DNA of 22,136 nucleotides from an archaeon RBG_16_50_20 (GCA_001768965.1 MEMY01000042.1:1-22136); one strand, 5' to 3'; numbered from the stretch's first letter, positions 6,979-15,184 are shown. The notes: generated by a model from the letters alone, not told the origin. Program-made: numbers and translations.

Positions 6979-8988
6979 TTGACCGAGCCGCATCGGATAA
7001 CCTACGACCTCATGCCGGCACTTACAGCTCTGATCATGTACGTTGTGTTATCTGGATTCGCTGCGGCCTTCGTTTACGGAATCTACAGGCGTCTGCGCAC
7101 GTATTTTAGAGGAAGTCCCCCTCCAAAATTCGATCACATTATCGAACGGATCACAAGAGCTATCATCAACGCGTTCGCTCAACGAAAGGTACTCAAGAAA
7201 TCGTACCCCGGCCTCATGCATCTGCTCATCTACTCTGGAATGGTAGTACTCTTCATCGGAACAACGCTAGTCGCTTTGAATGTCGATGTTTGGGAAGTAT
7301 TCTTCCATCAGGAATTTCTCGTTGGAAGCTTCTACCTATTCTTCGAGTTCTTTCTAGATGCCTTTGGTCTGATAGCAATAGTCGGGTTGATTATCGCAAT
7401 CTTCAGGCGCACCATTTCCAAACCACCTAATCTGCCCACATCACGCGATGACGTTTTCATTCTCTCAGTTTTTCTCGTGATATTGCTGACGGGTTACCTA
7501 ATGGAAGGTATCAGGCTTGCAATCGACCACCCAACTTGGGCTCCGTGGTCATTTGTGGGGTATCAGGTCGCTCTTCTTCTGGAAAGCAGAGGTCTTGTAA
7601 CTCAGGAAATGGTGAATTTCTATCCGGCATTGTGGTGGTTTCATGCGATCCTAGCCTTTGTGGCCGTAGCCAGTATTCCGTACACGAAACTATTTCACGT
7701 ATTCACGTCGCCTCTCAACGCCCTGTTCATCCACCTGCGGCCGAGAGGTCAGCTGAGCAGCCCTTTTGATCTGAGGGAGCTATTGGCTTCCGGAAGTTTC
7801 GATGTGAAGGTGGGCGCTGCAGCAATAACTGACTTCTCATGGCACCAAAGATTGTCTTTCGACTCCTGTACGTCCTGTGGGCGATGCACTAACGCATGCC
7901 CGGCAACTGCAGGTGGGACGCTTCTTTCTCCCATGCACCTAATACTGAAACTCAGGGACACTATGTTCGCTCGTCAGACGACTGATGGAGGAACAGTTGT
8001 TGGCGGAGTAGTAGATCCAGAAGAACTCTGGGCTTGCACAACTTGCAGGGCGTGTGTAAGCGAATGTCCAGTACTAATCGATCACATTGATGCTATAGTA
8101 GATATGCGAAGGCATTTGATTGCTGAAGGTAAACTCGACCGCGGAAAAAGAGATCTTCTTACTAACCTCAACAATGTCGCGAATCCCTTTGGTCTGCCTC
8201 AGGCAGATCGCATGAAATGGGCTGACGGACTCGACGTTAAGACAGTCAAAGAGCAACCGGAATTCGATGTGCTCTACTGGGTTGGTTGTGCTGGGGCCTA
8301 CGATCCTCGAAATCAAAACGTCTCAAGAGCCATGGTAAAGATACTCAAGGCTGCAAACGTTCGATTTGCCGTACTAGGAAATGAAGAGAAATGCAACTGT
8401 GAAGTCGCCAGGCGACTGGGCGAAGAAGGGCGCTTTCAACAATCAGCACTGGATTTAGTGGAAGTATTCAAGAAGTACAACGTGAAGCTTGTGCTTACCC
8501 AGTGCCCACACTGCTTTAACACCTTCAAGAATGAGTATCCTGAGTTTGGGGCTGACTTCCAAGTCGTTCATCATTCACAGTTCATTGCCCGCCTGATTGA
8601 ATCAGGGCAGTTGAAGCTGAAACGAGAGGCGCAGAAGGTCGTGACTTTTCATGATCCTTGCTACTTGGGCAGATATAATGGAGAGTACGAGTCACCTAGG
8701 GAGATCATCGCAGCGCTCGGCCCGATAACACTAAAGGAAATGCCTCGCAGTCACGAAGAAAGTTTCTGCTGCGGCGCAGGTGGAGCGAACTTCTGGTACA
8801 AAGTTCAACAGAAAAAGAAAGTGAATCTGATTCGCTTTGAGGAAGCGCAACAACTCAAACCGAACGTTCTAGCCACAGCGTGTCCATTTTGCACCTCAAT
8901 GTTTGAAGACGCGGCAGGAACTCTAGACGCAAAAGATGCCATCGCGGTAAGTGATATTGCTGAACTCGTAGCCAATTTGCTTGATTGA
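6979..8988 (+). CDS. Membrane b-cytochrome/FeS protein, ETF:menaquinone oxidoreductase type (HdrD/NarI-like fusion)
   Basis: A 669-residue fusion. Residues 1-250 form a NarI-like membrane domain with about five hydrophobic helices (near 12-36, 80-101, 113-145, 157-178 and 215-245) and several His residues that could bind haem b. Next are two [4Fe-4S] ferredoxin motifs, Cys297/300/303/307 and Cys353/356/359/363, each closing with Cys-Pro. The C-terminal half has two cysteine-rich CCG domains as in HdrD. The first contains Cys437 and a Cys472-Asn-Cys474 variant; the second contains HDPCYLGRYNGEYESPREI and ESFCCGAGG. This layout matches the membrane oxidoreductases that move electrons from ETF to menaquinone in syntrophic bacteria. 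EtfB and EtfA follow on the same strand, which supports that role. The TTG start is the first in frame before the first helix. Confidence 0.85.
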   Translation: MTEPHRITYDLMPALTALIMYVVLSGFAAAFVYGIYRRLRTYFRGSPPPKFDHIIERITRAIINAFAQRKVLKKSYPGLMHLLIYSGMVVLFIGTTLVALNVDVWEVFFHQEFLVGSFYLFFEFFLDAFGLIAIVGLIIAIFRRTISKPPNLPTSRDDVFILSVFLVILLTGYLMEGIRLAIDHPTWAPWSFVGYQVALLLESRGLVTQEMVNFYPALWWFHAILAFVAVASIPYTKLFHVFTSPLNALFIHLRPRGQLSSPFDLRELLASGSFDVKVGAAAITDFSWHQRLSFDSCTSCGRCTNACPATAGGTLLSPMHLILKLRDTMFARQTTDGGTVVGGVVDPEELWACTTCRACVSECPVLIDHIDAIVDMRRHLIAEGKLDRGKRDLLTNLNNVANPFGLPQADRMKWADGLDVKTVKEQPEFDVLYWVGCAGAYDPRNQNVSRAMVKILKAANVRFAVLGNEEKCNCEVARRLGEEGRFQQSALDLVEVFKKYNVKLVLTQCPHCFNTFKNEYPEFGADFQVVHHSQFIARLIESGQLKLKREAQKVVTFHDPCYLGRYNGEYESPREIIAALGPITLKEMPRSHEESFCCGAGGANFWYKVQQKKKVNLIRFEEAQQLKPNVLATACPFCTSMFEDAAGTLDAKDAIAVSDIAELVANLLD

Positions 8989-9088
8989 CCAACCGTCGAG
9001 CCCACTACTGCGTTCTACGCTGGCGGATTTTCGCAATCTTATTAGACTCATTGATTCTTCAGCAAAAGCAATTCGTCTGTGAACAATC

Positions 9089-9886
9089 ATGGTAAACATC
9101 GTAGTCCTTGTCAAGCATGTGTTTCAGACAGCGGATCTGAGAATCGATCGAGCGACAAAGACGCTTGTTACACAAGGCGTGCCTAAGGTCATCAGCGAGA
9201 CTGACAAGAACGCAATAGAAGAATCAATCAGAATCAAAGAGAAGCATGGTGGCAAGGTCACTGCAATAACAATGGGTTCGCCGGATGCCAAAGAAGCGCT
9301 GCGCGAAGCTTTGGCGATGGGGGCTGACGAGGCCTATCTCCTCACGGATCCTCTATTCGAAGGATCCGATTCCCACGCGACTGCAAACGTTTTAGCAGCA
9401 GCGGTCACAAAGATAATCGACTACGATCTGATTGTCTGCGGCGCTTACTCCGAGGACCTTTTCTCATTCCAAGTTGGCCCGCGACTCGCTGAGATTTGCA
9501 ATCTTACTCAAATTACCTATGCGACCAAAGTCACATTGGAAGGAAGTAGGGTAATCGTGGAGAGGGATCTTGAGAACGAACGCCAGGTTGTTGAGGGCAA
9601 GTTGCCGTGTCTCATTAGTGTTTTGCGCGAGATCAATGACCCGAGACTCCCGACTCTAATGGCCATCATGGCCGCATCCAAGAAGCCTATGATCACATGG
9701 ACCGCAGCCGATCTCGCACTATTAGGAGCGGAAGAGCTGGGCTTCAACGGTTCTCTATCGGAAATTCTGCGAACCACGGTTTCGGTAGGAGAAAGAAAAC
9801 GGATAACACTACAAGGCGACGCGAATGAGATCGCGCCCAAACTAGTGAAGGCGCTAATCCAAGAGGGAGTTCTCAAGGCGGGTTAA
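9089..9886 (+). CDS. etfB: Electron transfer flavoprotein beta subunit
   Basis: A 265-residue EtfB. It opens with NIVVLVKHVFQTADLRID, the standard ETF beta N-terminus. It continues with MGSPDAKEALREALAMGADEAYLL and the AMP/ADP-binding stretch LIVCGAYSEDLFSFQVGPRLAE. The core also has VERDLENERQVVEGKLPCLISV, matching the signature block of the subunit. EtfB pairs with EtfA to carry electrons from acyl-CoA or other flavin dehydrogenases. It is a little longer than the usual 250-260 residues. ATG 9089 lies 100 bases after the FeS/cytochrome gene, and EtfA begins 2 bases after its stop, so the three probably form one operon. No clear Shine-Dalgarno sequence precedes the ATG, so it may have its own leaderless transcript. 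Confidence 0.95.
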   Translation: MVNIVVLVKHVFQTADLRIDRATKTLVTQGVPKVISETDKNAIEESIRIKEKHGGKVTAITMGSPDAKEALREALAMGADEAYLLTDPLFEGSDSHATANVLAAAVTKIIDYDLIVCGAYSEDLFSFQVGPRLAEICNLTQITYATKVTLEGSRVIVERDLENERQVVEGKLPCLISVLREINDPRLPTLMAIMAASKKPMITWTAADLALLGAEELGFNGSLSEILRTTVSVGERKRITLQGDANEIAPKLVKALIQEGVLKAG

Positions 9887-9888
9887 AC

Positions 9889-10860
9889 ATGTTGCAGGAA
9901 AACAAAGGAATATGGGTTTTCTCAGAGCTACCTTCCCTCACTCTTGAGTTACTTGGGATAGGTAGAGTACTCGCAGACCAGCTCGAAACAGAGCTAGCCG
10001 CAATATCAATCGGAGCTGGCGATCACGAATACATAGAGCACGGAGCCGACAAGATTTTCACAATAAATGATGCATCACTGAGTCTCTTTCAAGTAGACAG
10101 CTATACAGACGCGATAACGGCACTCGTCAACGAATACAGACCTGAAGTTCTTCTCATCGGTGCAACCCGGAACGGGTTAGAGTTTGCTCCTCGGCTTGCT
10201 GAACGGCTGAAGACAGGTTGCGTGACAGAGGCAAGTGGATTGGAGCTTGACGCTGAGAAGAAGTTCGTTCTCATGGATCGGGTGACCTTTGGCGGCAACA
10301 TTGTAGAAACTCAGATTTCAAGAGCGAAACCTCAGATTGCCACTGTCGCCAAGGGACTGTTTTCGCCTGTTGCACGAGATTCCTCCAGAAGGGGTGAGGT
10401 TGTGAAGGTTGAGCCGAAAATCAAACCCCCGACCACCAAGATTCTCGAAACAAGACCGAAAAGAGCGAAAGGTGTTCGTCTGGCCGATGCGGCGACTATT
10501 GTCGCCTTCGGACGAGGGGTAAGAAAGAAAGATGACATGGCCGTTATTGAACAGTTTGCGCAAGCAGTTAGTGGAGTTGTTGGCTGTTCTAGGCCTATAG
10601 CGGAAGATCTCGGTTGGCTTCCGGAAGAACAATACATAGGTCTTTCAGGACAAAAGGTTAGTCCGAAGCTGTACTTTGCGTGTGGAATATCGGGGCAGAT
10701 CCAACATCTAACGGGGATAAGGAATAGCAGGATCATTGTAGCGATTAATAATGATCCGAAAGCTCCGATTTTCGAATTCAGCGATTACGCCGTAGTCGGT
10801 GACCTATACCAAGTAATCCCGGCGCTCACTGATGCAATAAAAGAACTGAGCAGAGTATAG
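9889..10860 (+). CDS. etfA: Electron transfer flavoprotein alpha subunit
   Basis: A 323-residue EtfA. The N-terminal alpha/beta part includes VLLIGATRNGLEFAPRLAERL. The C-terminal FAD domain has the family signature in order: GCSRPIAEDLGWLPEEQYIG, LSGQKVSPKLYFACGISG, IQHLTGIRNSRIIVAINND, PKAPIFEFSDYAVVGDL. The Ser-Arg and Ile-Ser-Gly-x-Ile-Gln-His residues that contact FAD are present. The subunit binds the redox-active FAD of the ETF heterodimer. Its ATG is 2 bases after the etfB stop, which implies coupled translation. The partner for reoxidation is likely the membrane protein encoded upstream. No acyl-CoA dehydrogenase is in view to show the electron source. Confidence 0.95.
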   Translation: MLQENKGIWVFSELPSLTLELLGIGRVLADQLETELAAISIGAGDHEYIEHGADKIFTINDASLSLFQVDSYTDAITALVNEYRPEVLLIGATRNGLEFAPRLAERLKTGCVTEASGLELDAEKKFVLMDRVTFGGNIVETQISRAKPQIATVAKGLFSPVARDSSRRGEVVKVEPKIKPPTTKILETRPKRAKGVRLADAATIVAFGRGVRKKDDMAVIEQFAQAVSGVVGCSRPIAEDLGWLPEEQYIGLSGQKVSPKLYFACGISGQIQHLTGIRNSRIIVAINNDPKAPIFEFSDYAVVGDLYQVIPALTDAIKELSRV

Positions 10861-10887
10861 TCTCGTGGGCTCTCGTTAGTCAGACTA
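10858..10887. terminator. Possible bidirectional terminator between etfA and the small Cys/His gene
   Basis: TAGTCT (10858-10863) and AGACTA (10882-10887) are inverted across the short gap between two convergent genes. A smaller palindrome, TAGT-CAG-ACTA (10877-10887), is nested in it. There is no T-run, so the call rests on position and symmetry. Confidence 0.3.
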
Positions 10888-11088
10888 CCAAGGTCTCTCT
10901 GAAGGGTAGGCACTCCGCCGACGCGGAGGTATGAGCTTGAGGCAAGTACCCTTGTGATACGAGATCATCGAAGCGCTCCTGATTCTGAATTTTGCTTTGA
11001 TCTTCCTGTACGGAACTCCGGCAATGATCATCTTGTCGATTTGCTTCCGCGATTTGTGTTTACACAGCTTACAGGCCATCGATCTCAC
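10885..11088 (-). CDS. Small Cys/His helix-turn-helix-like protein
   Basis: A 67-residue basic protein with ACKLCKHKSRKQIDKMI, then IAGVPYRKIKAKFRIRSAS, then a YHKGTC tail. The CxxC pair followed by His and Cys could hold one zinc. The middle resembles the short CxxC-leading helix-turn-helix proteins (CxxCxSPxRxxID...G.S.R.IA.RFGVS....HRK...H) found in prokaryotes and phages, which probably bind DNA. The GTG at 11088 is the longest start, and ATG three codons later (11079) begins directly at the Cys motif. It lies downstream of the geranylgeranyl-reductase-like gene across a hairpin. No exact family name is claimed. Confidence 0.6.
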   Translation of the reverse strand: MRSMACKLCKHKSRKQIDKMIIAGVPYRKIKAKFRIRSASMISYHKGTCLKLIPPRRRSAYPSERPW

Positions 11089-11173
11089 TATCCAATCGAA
11101 GGTTCCTCAAGCAGCTGACCATTGCAGGCCATAGTTACAATTCCCAAACTCCTCGTATTAAGAATTCGACGAG

Positions 11174-11197
11174 TCTGAGCCTAGCTCTTGGCTCAGA
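11174..11197 (-). terminator. Hairpin downstream of the geranylgeranyl-reductase-like gene
   Basis: TCTGAGCC (11174-11181) and GGCTCAGA (11190-11197) form a perfect eight-base stem with an eight-base loop, ending five bases beyond the stop codon of the leftward flavoprotein gene. It could end transcription or protect the 3' end. No T-tract follows, so it is not a bacterial-type intrinsic terminator. Confidence 0.45.
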
Positions 11198-11201
11198 TCC
11201 G

Positions 11202-12455
11202 CTATGTGCGAGTATGCGTCTTTCTTCCGAGGCTCAACAGTGAGGGAGCTGAAAGCAGCGATGCTGATAGAAGAGTGAGGAAGAGCCTGGGGTCACGAGA
11301 TAGGGAAAGTATCGTCCTACCCTGGAAATCGATGTCACCTGTTCGGCTCAGAATCTCGTCGGTCTTAAGTTCACGTGACACCATGAAAATTCGATTCAGG
11401 TAGGGATCGGGCAGTCGGTATAACATCCTCCTCAGCAACGCCATGGCTGCCAAATCAAATCCTATCACTTGGCGCCATTTCTCTTCGTATGATGACAATG
11501 TGGCAGCCGAAGTGTCGCCTTTTCGAATCGAGTCTGCGGCTGTTTCGCCAGCCATCCGACCGCAGGCCAGTCCAAACACAATGCCGCCTCCAGTTGTTGG
11601 TTTGACCTGCGACGCGGCATCTCCCACTGTGAGAACTCCGGCAGTGTAGGTCCGAAGAGCTGCGCCGCCTACGGGAATAGGGTGATACATAGGGGCTGTG
11701 AGAATCTTCGCGCGTTTCAGTTTCAAAGAGACGATCGGATGTTTCCTTATGAAATGCTCGAAGCATTTGCGAACATTATCTCGAGGTGCCGCTGCTATAC
11801 CAACCTTCGCTGAACCATCTCGGCGCGGGATTAACCATCCGAAAAATCCTGGCGCGTACCCTTGGCCAAAATAGACTTCGACCAAATCATCATTGACATC
11901 TGTCAGATTCTCGACATTGAATTGTGCTGAATTTACGAGCATTCGTGGATTAGGCTGCAGTAGTCCTGCATATTTCGAAACTGAGCCTCCGCATCCACCT
12001 GCGTCGACTAGTATCTTGCACTCAACCTCTCTAGCTCTCGGTCCGCTGATTTTGATTTGGAAACCGTTATCGGTTCGCTTGAGTCCGTCCACGCGGGAAT
12101 TCAGATGTAGTTGGGCACCGCTTTTTCGTGCCAATGTCGCCAAGTGTCTGTCGAATTCTGCTCTGTTCAATACCCAGGTGACGGGCTTCGGTCTATAGAG
12201 GGTGATTGATTTTCCATTTGGGGCATAGAGCACAGCGCCTTTGATCTCGTTTTCGATAATTCCGCGGGGCAGTTTAGGTCCGAATCTAGTAAACGCCAAG
12301 ATACCAACGTGACCTGAGCAGTGTGAAGGTTCTCCTACCCTCGAATGTTCTTCAAAGATGCCAACAGAAACATCTTTCCGGCGCGCGGCTAGAGCAACGC
12401 TGCTCCCACCAACTCCACATCCAACTACAGCAACGTCAACCTGCTCAAAGCGCAA
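11202..12455 (-). CDS. Geranylgeranyl reductase family FAD-dependent oxidoreductase
   Basis: A 417-residue flavoprotein. The N-terminal dinucleotide fold is VAVVGCGVGGSSVALAARR (residues 8-26), followed by an acidic residue at the end of strand two (IFEEHS). The family blocks VGEPSHCSGHVG, PKPVTWVLNRAEFDRHLA and LTVGDAASQVKPTTGGGIVFG follow in order. The last is the FAD-binding GD...PTTGGGI motif of geranylgeranyl reductases. Archaeal members saturate the isoprenoid chains of membrane lipids; related FixC-type proteins instead take electrons from ETF. The nearby EtfBA makes the second role worth considering, although the genes are on opposite strands. The start is TTG 12455; the next gene upstream (small winged helix) ends 64 bases away. 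Confidence 0.87.
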   Translation of the reverse strand: MRFEQVDVAVVGCGVGGSSVALAARRKDVSVGIFEEHSRVGEPSHCSGHVGILAFTRFGPKLPRGIIENEIKGAVLYAPNGKSITLYRPKPVTWVLNRAEFDRHLATLARKSGAQLHLNSRVDGLKRTDNGFQIKISGPRAREVECKILVDAGGCGGSVSKYAGLLQPNPRMLVNSAQFNVENLTDVNDDLVEVYFGQGYAPGFFGWLIPRRDGSAKVGIAAAPRDNVRKCFEHFIRKHPIVSLKLKRAKILTAPMYHPIPVGGAALRTYTAGVLTVGDAASQVKPTTGGGIVFGLACGRMAGETAADSIRKGDTSAATLSSYEEKWRQVIGFDLAAMALLRRMLYRLPDPYLNRIFMVSRELKTDEILSRTGDIDFQGRTILSLSRDPRLFLTLLSASLLSAPSLLSLGRKTHTRT

Positions 12456-12519
12456 GATGCTTCATTCGCACGTTTGACTGAGGTGGGGTACCGTCTTCGT
12501 GAGGGAAAATATGAGCATA

Positions 12520-12771
12520 CTATTGTTCGGTCCGCTGTTCGACCAGTTCCACGCGCCGTTTTCCTTTCATTTGCCGTGACACTCTGACGAGGCCGTTAAC
12601 TTCGAGTTTCATAAGGATTCGGTTAAGTTCTCTGAAGCTTAGGTCTTCCTTGCCATTGCGGATTTCTCTCAGAAGCTCGTCATCAGTTAGTGGGCCTTTA
12701 CGCCCGATCGCATCTAGAACAGAAAGGTTGAGGGGCTTAGGCCCCCATACTTTGTCCAAGGAATTCTGCAC
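12520..12771 (-). CDS. Small winged-helix DNA-binding-like protein
   Basis: An 83-residue protein with a predicted winged helix: LNLSVLDAIGRKGPLTDDELLREI (helices 1-2), FRELNRILMKLEVNGLVRVS (recognition helix and start of the wing), then a basic strand GKRRVELVEQ. The pattern of hydrophobic residues and the helix-helix-wing order are typical of archaeal wHTH transcription factors. It starts with GTG 17 bases after the VAT stop codon, so it is probably co-transcribed with VAT and could regulate it or a neighbour. No specific family is recognised. Confidence 0.72.
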   Translation of the reverse strand: MQNSLDKVWGPKPLNLSVLDAIGRKGPLTDDELLREIRNGKEDLSFRELNRILMKLEVNGLVRVSRQMKGKRRVELVEQRTEQ

Positions 12772-12788
12772 TGGAATCTACTTCTTCT

Positions 12789-14969
12789 CTAGGCTACTGG
12801 AGTGATAGCGGCGGCTCGTTCTCTCCTGAGCCTCTTTGAGAATTTCTGATACCAGGCACCGTCTTCAGCGGTTATGCTAGGACCAACTCTCTCCATCGCT
12901 TGGTTGAAGTCGCGTAGTGACACTTCTGTTGCCTCGATGTCTTCTCGAAGTCCATTCATGGCGGCCTCGCGACAGATAGCTTCAACATCAGCCCCTGAGT
13001 ATCCTTGGGCTTTTCTTGCGAGGTCGTCCAAGTCGACATCTCTTGAGAGGGGCATTGAATGGGCGTGGATCTTGAATATCTCCTTCAGCGAGTCGAAGTC
13101 CGGTGATGGTACGTAGATTAGCCTGTCGAACCTGCCAGGTCTCAAAACGGCCGGATCCAGCATGTCAGGACGATTTGTTGCGGCGATCACCAGTACGTTC
13201 TGAAGGCTTTCGATGCCGTCAATTTCTGTGAGAAGTTGGCTTATGACACGTTCGCTGGCTCCTGAGTCTGCGTATCCAAGGCCTCGTTTTGGAACTATCG
13301 CATCAAGTTCGTCGAAGAATATGATCGCTGGGGCTGCAGTCCGACCCTTTCTGAAGATTTCCCGAATTGCTTTCTCGGATTCACCGACCCATTTCGAGAA
13401 TATTTCTGGGCCTTTTATTGAAATGAAGTTGGCTTCACTTTCTGTTGCTACGGCCCTGGCGAGGAGTGTTTTGCCACAGCCAGGCGGACCGTAGAGCAAT
13501 ATTCCTCTGGGTGGCTTGATGCCCATCTTCTTGAAGACTTCGGGTTTCTTGAGAGGCCATTCCACAGATTCCATTAGCTCCTGCTTGACCTGTTTCAGGC
13601 CGCCTACTTCGTTCCAGTGAACTTGGGGTACTTCGACGTAGACTTCTCGCATTGCAGTTGGTGTGATTTCTCTATAGGCCGAGAGGAAGTCGTCCATCTT
13701 CACCACCATTTTTTCAAGTATCTCCGGTGGGATGCGTTCTTCTTCTAGATTGAATTCAGGGATGTATCGCCTCAGAGCCTTCATAGCCGCTTCCCGACAC
13801 AGCGAGGCCATGTCAGCCCCCGTATAGCCGTGGGTCACATCTTTTAGTCGCTTGAGATCGATGTCTTCAGCTAGCGGCATGTTGCGGGTGTGAATCTGCA
13901 GGACCTCGTATCGGCCTGCTTTGTCTGGGACTCCGATCTCGATTTCTCTGTCGAATCTTCCTGGTCGCCTGAGGGCTGGGTCGATTGCGTTGGGTCTGTT
14001 GGTGGCCCCGATGACGATAATGTTGCCACGCGATCCCATCCCATCCATTAAGGAGAGAAGCTGGGCTACGACTCTGCGCTCAACCTCGCCGGTCACCTCC
14101 TCTCGCTTGGGTGCGATCGCGTCCATTTCATCGATGAATATGATACTTGGTGATGTTTCCTGCGCTTTCTGGAAGATCTCGCGTAGCCTGGCTTCCGACT
14201 CGCCGTAGAACTTGGACATGATCTCAGGTCCTGAGATGACGAAGAAGTTGGCATCAGACTCGTTAGCCACCGCCTTTGCGAGCAGTGTTTTGCCGCAACC
14301 TGGAGGTCCATAGAGGAAGACCCCTCTTGGCGGTTCAATGCCTAAGCGCTGGAATAACTCAGGATGCCTGAGCGGAAGTTCGACCATCTCGCGAATGCGC
14401 TGTATCTGCTCGCGGAGCCCGCCTATGTCTTCGTACGTCACGATTGGGATGCCTTTCTTCTCGGGTGTAGGTTCACTCAGAACTTGAACATGTGCGGTTT
14501 CTGTGATCTTCACAGGGCCATGGGGTCGTGTCCTGGTGACTACGAGTGGGACGGCACTTCCAAAAATCGAGAGGAGTGTCATGTCTCCCTCGATGAAGGG
14601 CATATCCATGAAACGGCGTTTTACGAAGCTAACAAACTCCTCATCAACGCTCAATCGAACGTCTGTAGGAGCAAAGACGATTGCTTGAGCTTCCTTTACG
14701 TCCGCTTTCTTCACGCTGACGTACTCGTTTAGGGCGACACCAGAATTTCTTCGAATCAGGCCGTCCATTCTGATTATTTCTTGGCCTTGATCCTCTGCAT
14801 ACGCGGGCCAAGCGACGGCGACAGTCATCTTCTTGCCATGTATCTCAACGAAGTCGCCTGCGGTAATACCGAGCTTTTGCATAGTGTCGTTGTCTATTCG
14901 GACCTTTCCGTGCCCGACGTCACGTTGCCTTGCGTCGGCCACTCTCAGAGAAGATTCGCGAGTACTCAT
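12789..14969 (-). CDS. VAT/Cdc48-type AAA+ unfoldase
   Basis: A 726-residue Cdc48/p97 homologue. The N-terminal domain (about 1-180) has the double-psi barrel part and an N-c part. D1 has Walker A GPPGCGKT at 221-228 and Walker B IIFIDEMDAI near 276-285. D2 has Walker A at 494-501 and Walker B IIFFDELDAI near 549-558. Both rings retain the catalytic acidic pairs and the RRPGRFDRE / RPGRFDR arginine fingers. It unfolds proteins with ATP and hands them to the proteasome. Length and order match archaeal VAT. The start ATG has a clear GGAGG (14978-14982) eight bases upstream. A winged-helix gene follows within 17 bases. The upstream gap carries a TATA-like box and two palindromes. Confidence 0.97.
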   Translation of the reverse strand: MSTRESSLRVADARQRDVGHGKVRIDNDTMQKLGITAGDFVEIHGKKMTVAVAWPAYAEDQGQEIIRMDGLIRRNSGVALNEYVSVKKADVKEAQAIVFAPTDVRLSVDEEFVSFVKRRFMDMPFIEGDMTLLSIFGSAVPLVVTRTRPHGPVKITETAHVQVLSEPTPEKKGIPIVTYEDIGGLREQIQRIREMVELPLRHPELFQRLGIEPPRGVFLYGPPGCGKTLLAKAVANESDANFFVISGPEIMSKFYGESEARLREIFQKAQETSPSIIFIDEMDAIAPKREEVTGEVERRVVAQLLSLMDGMGSRGNIIVIGATNRPNAIDPALRRPGRFDREIEIGVPDKAGRYEVLQIHTRNMPLAEDIDLKRLKDVTHGYTGADMASLCREAAMKALRRYIPEFNLEEERIPPEILEKMVVKMDDFLSAYREITPTAMREVYVEVPQVHWNEVGGLKQVKQELMESVEWPLKKPEVFKKMGIKPPRGILLYGPPGCGKTLLARAVATESEANFISIKGPEIFSKWVGESEKAIREIFRKGRTAAPAIIFFDELDAIVPKRGLGYADSGASERVISQLLTEIDGIESLQNVLVIAATNRPDMLDPAVLRPGRFDRLIYVPSPDFDSLKEIFKIHAHSMPLSRDVDLDDLARKAQGYSGADVEAICREAAMNGLREDIEATEVSLRDFNQAMERVGPSITAEDGAWYQKFSKRLRRERAAAITPVA

Positions 14970-15030
14970 ATTGATAACCTCCCAAACAATGCTGGAGCAC
15001 GACTAGTGCTGCTGAGTCCCTGAATACCGC

Positions 15031-15038
15031 TATTAAAA
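15031..15038 (-). promoter_or_regulatory. TATA-like box proximal to the VAT gene
   Basis: Read leftward, TTTTAATA is preceded by an A-rich stretch that could serve as the BRE. A start about 25 bases downstream would be near 15008, giving a leader of roughly 38 bases that contains the GGAGG ribosome site. Confidence 0.45.
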
Positions 15039-15132
15039 TTGCTTTTGTCCACGGCAACTGCCACTTGTCTAAGCCTATGAGTCAATTTGGCATTTTCTGA
15101 CCCGTTCATGCCATTCTCATCCCGAAGCAGTT

Positions 15133-15179
15133 GTTACTAGAGGTAACAATTGACGAATATAAGCGTTACTTGAGGTAAC
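15133..15179 (-). promoter_or_regulatory. Twin palindromic operators flanking a TATA-like box
   Basis: Two 15-base palindromes lie in direct orientation: GTTACTAGAGGTAAC (15133-15147) and GTTACTTGAGGTAAC (15165-15179). They differ at one position, keep perfect five-base arms (GTTAC/GTAAC) and repeat at 32-base intervals, about three helical turns. Between them, read leftward, is GCTTATATTCG, a good archaeal TATA box. A start about 25 bases further on would fall at the downstream palindrome. The arrangement suits a dimeric or tetrameric repressor acting on a distal VAT promoter. The identity of the regulator is unknown; the co-located winged-helix protein is a candidate. Confidence 0.6.
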
Positions 15180-15184
15180 ACGTC

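Noticed and set aside
9517..9876. 119-codon minus-strand frame inside etfB
   Set aside because: It is a shadow of etfB; the plus-strand protein carries the full ETF beta signature.
10332..10736. 134-codon minus-strand frame inside etfA
   Set aside because: It lies opposite the FAD-binding signature of etfA and has no family resemblance.
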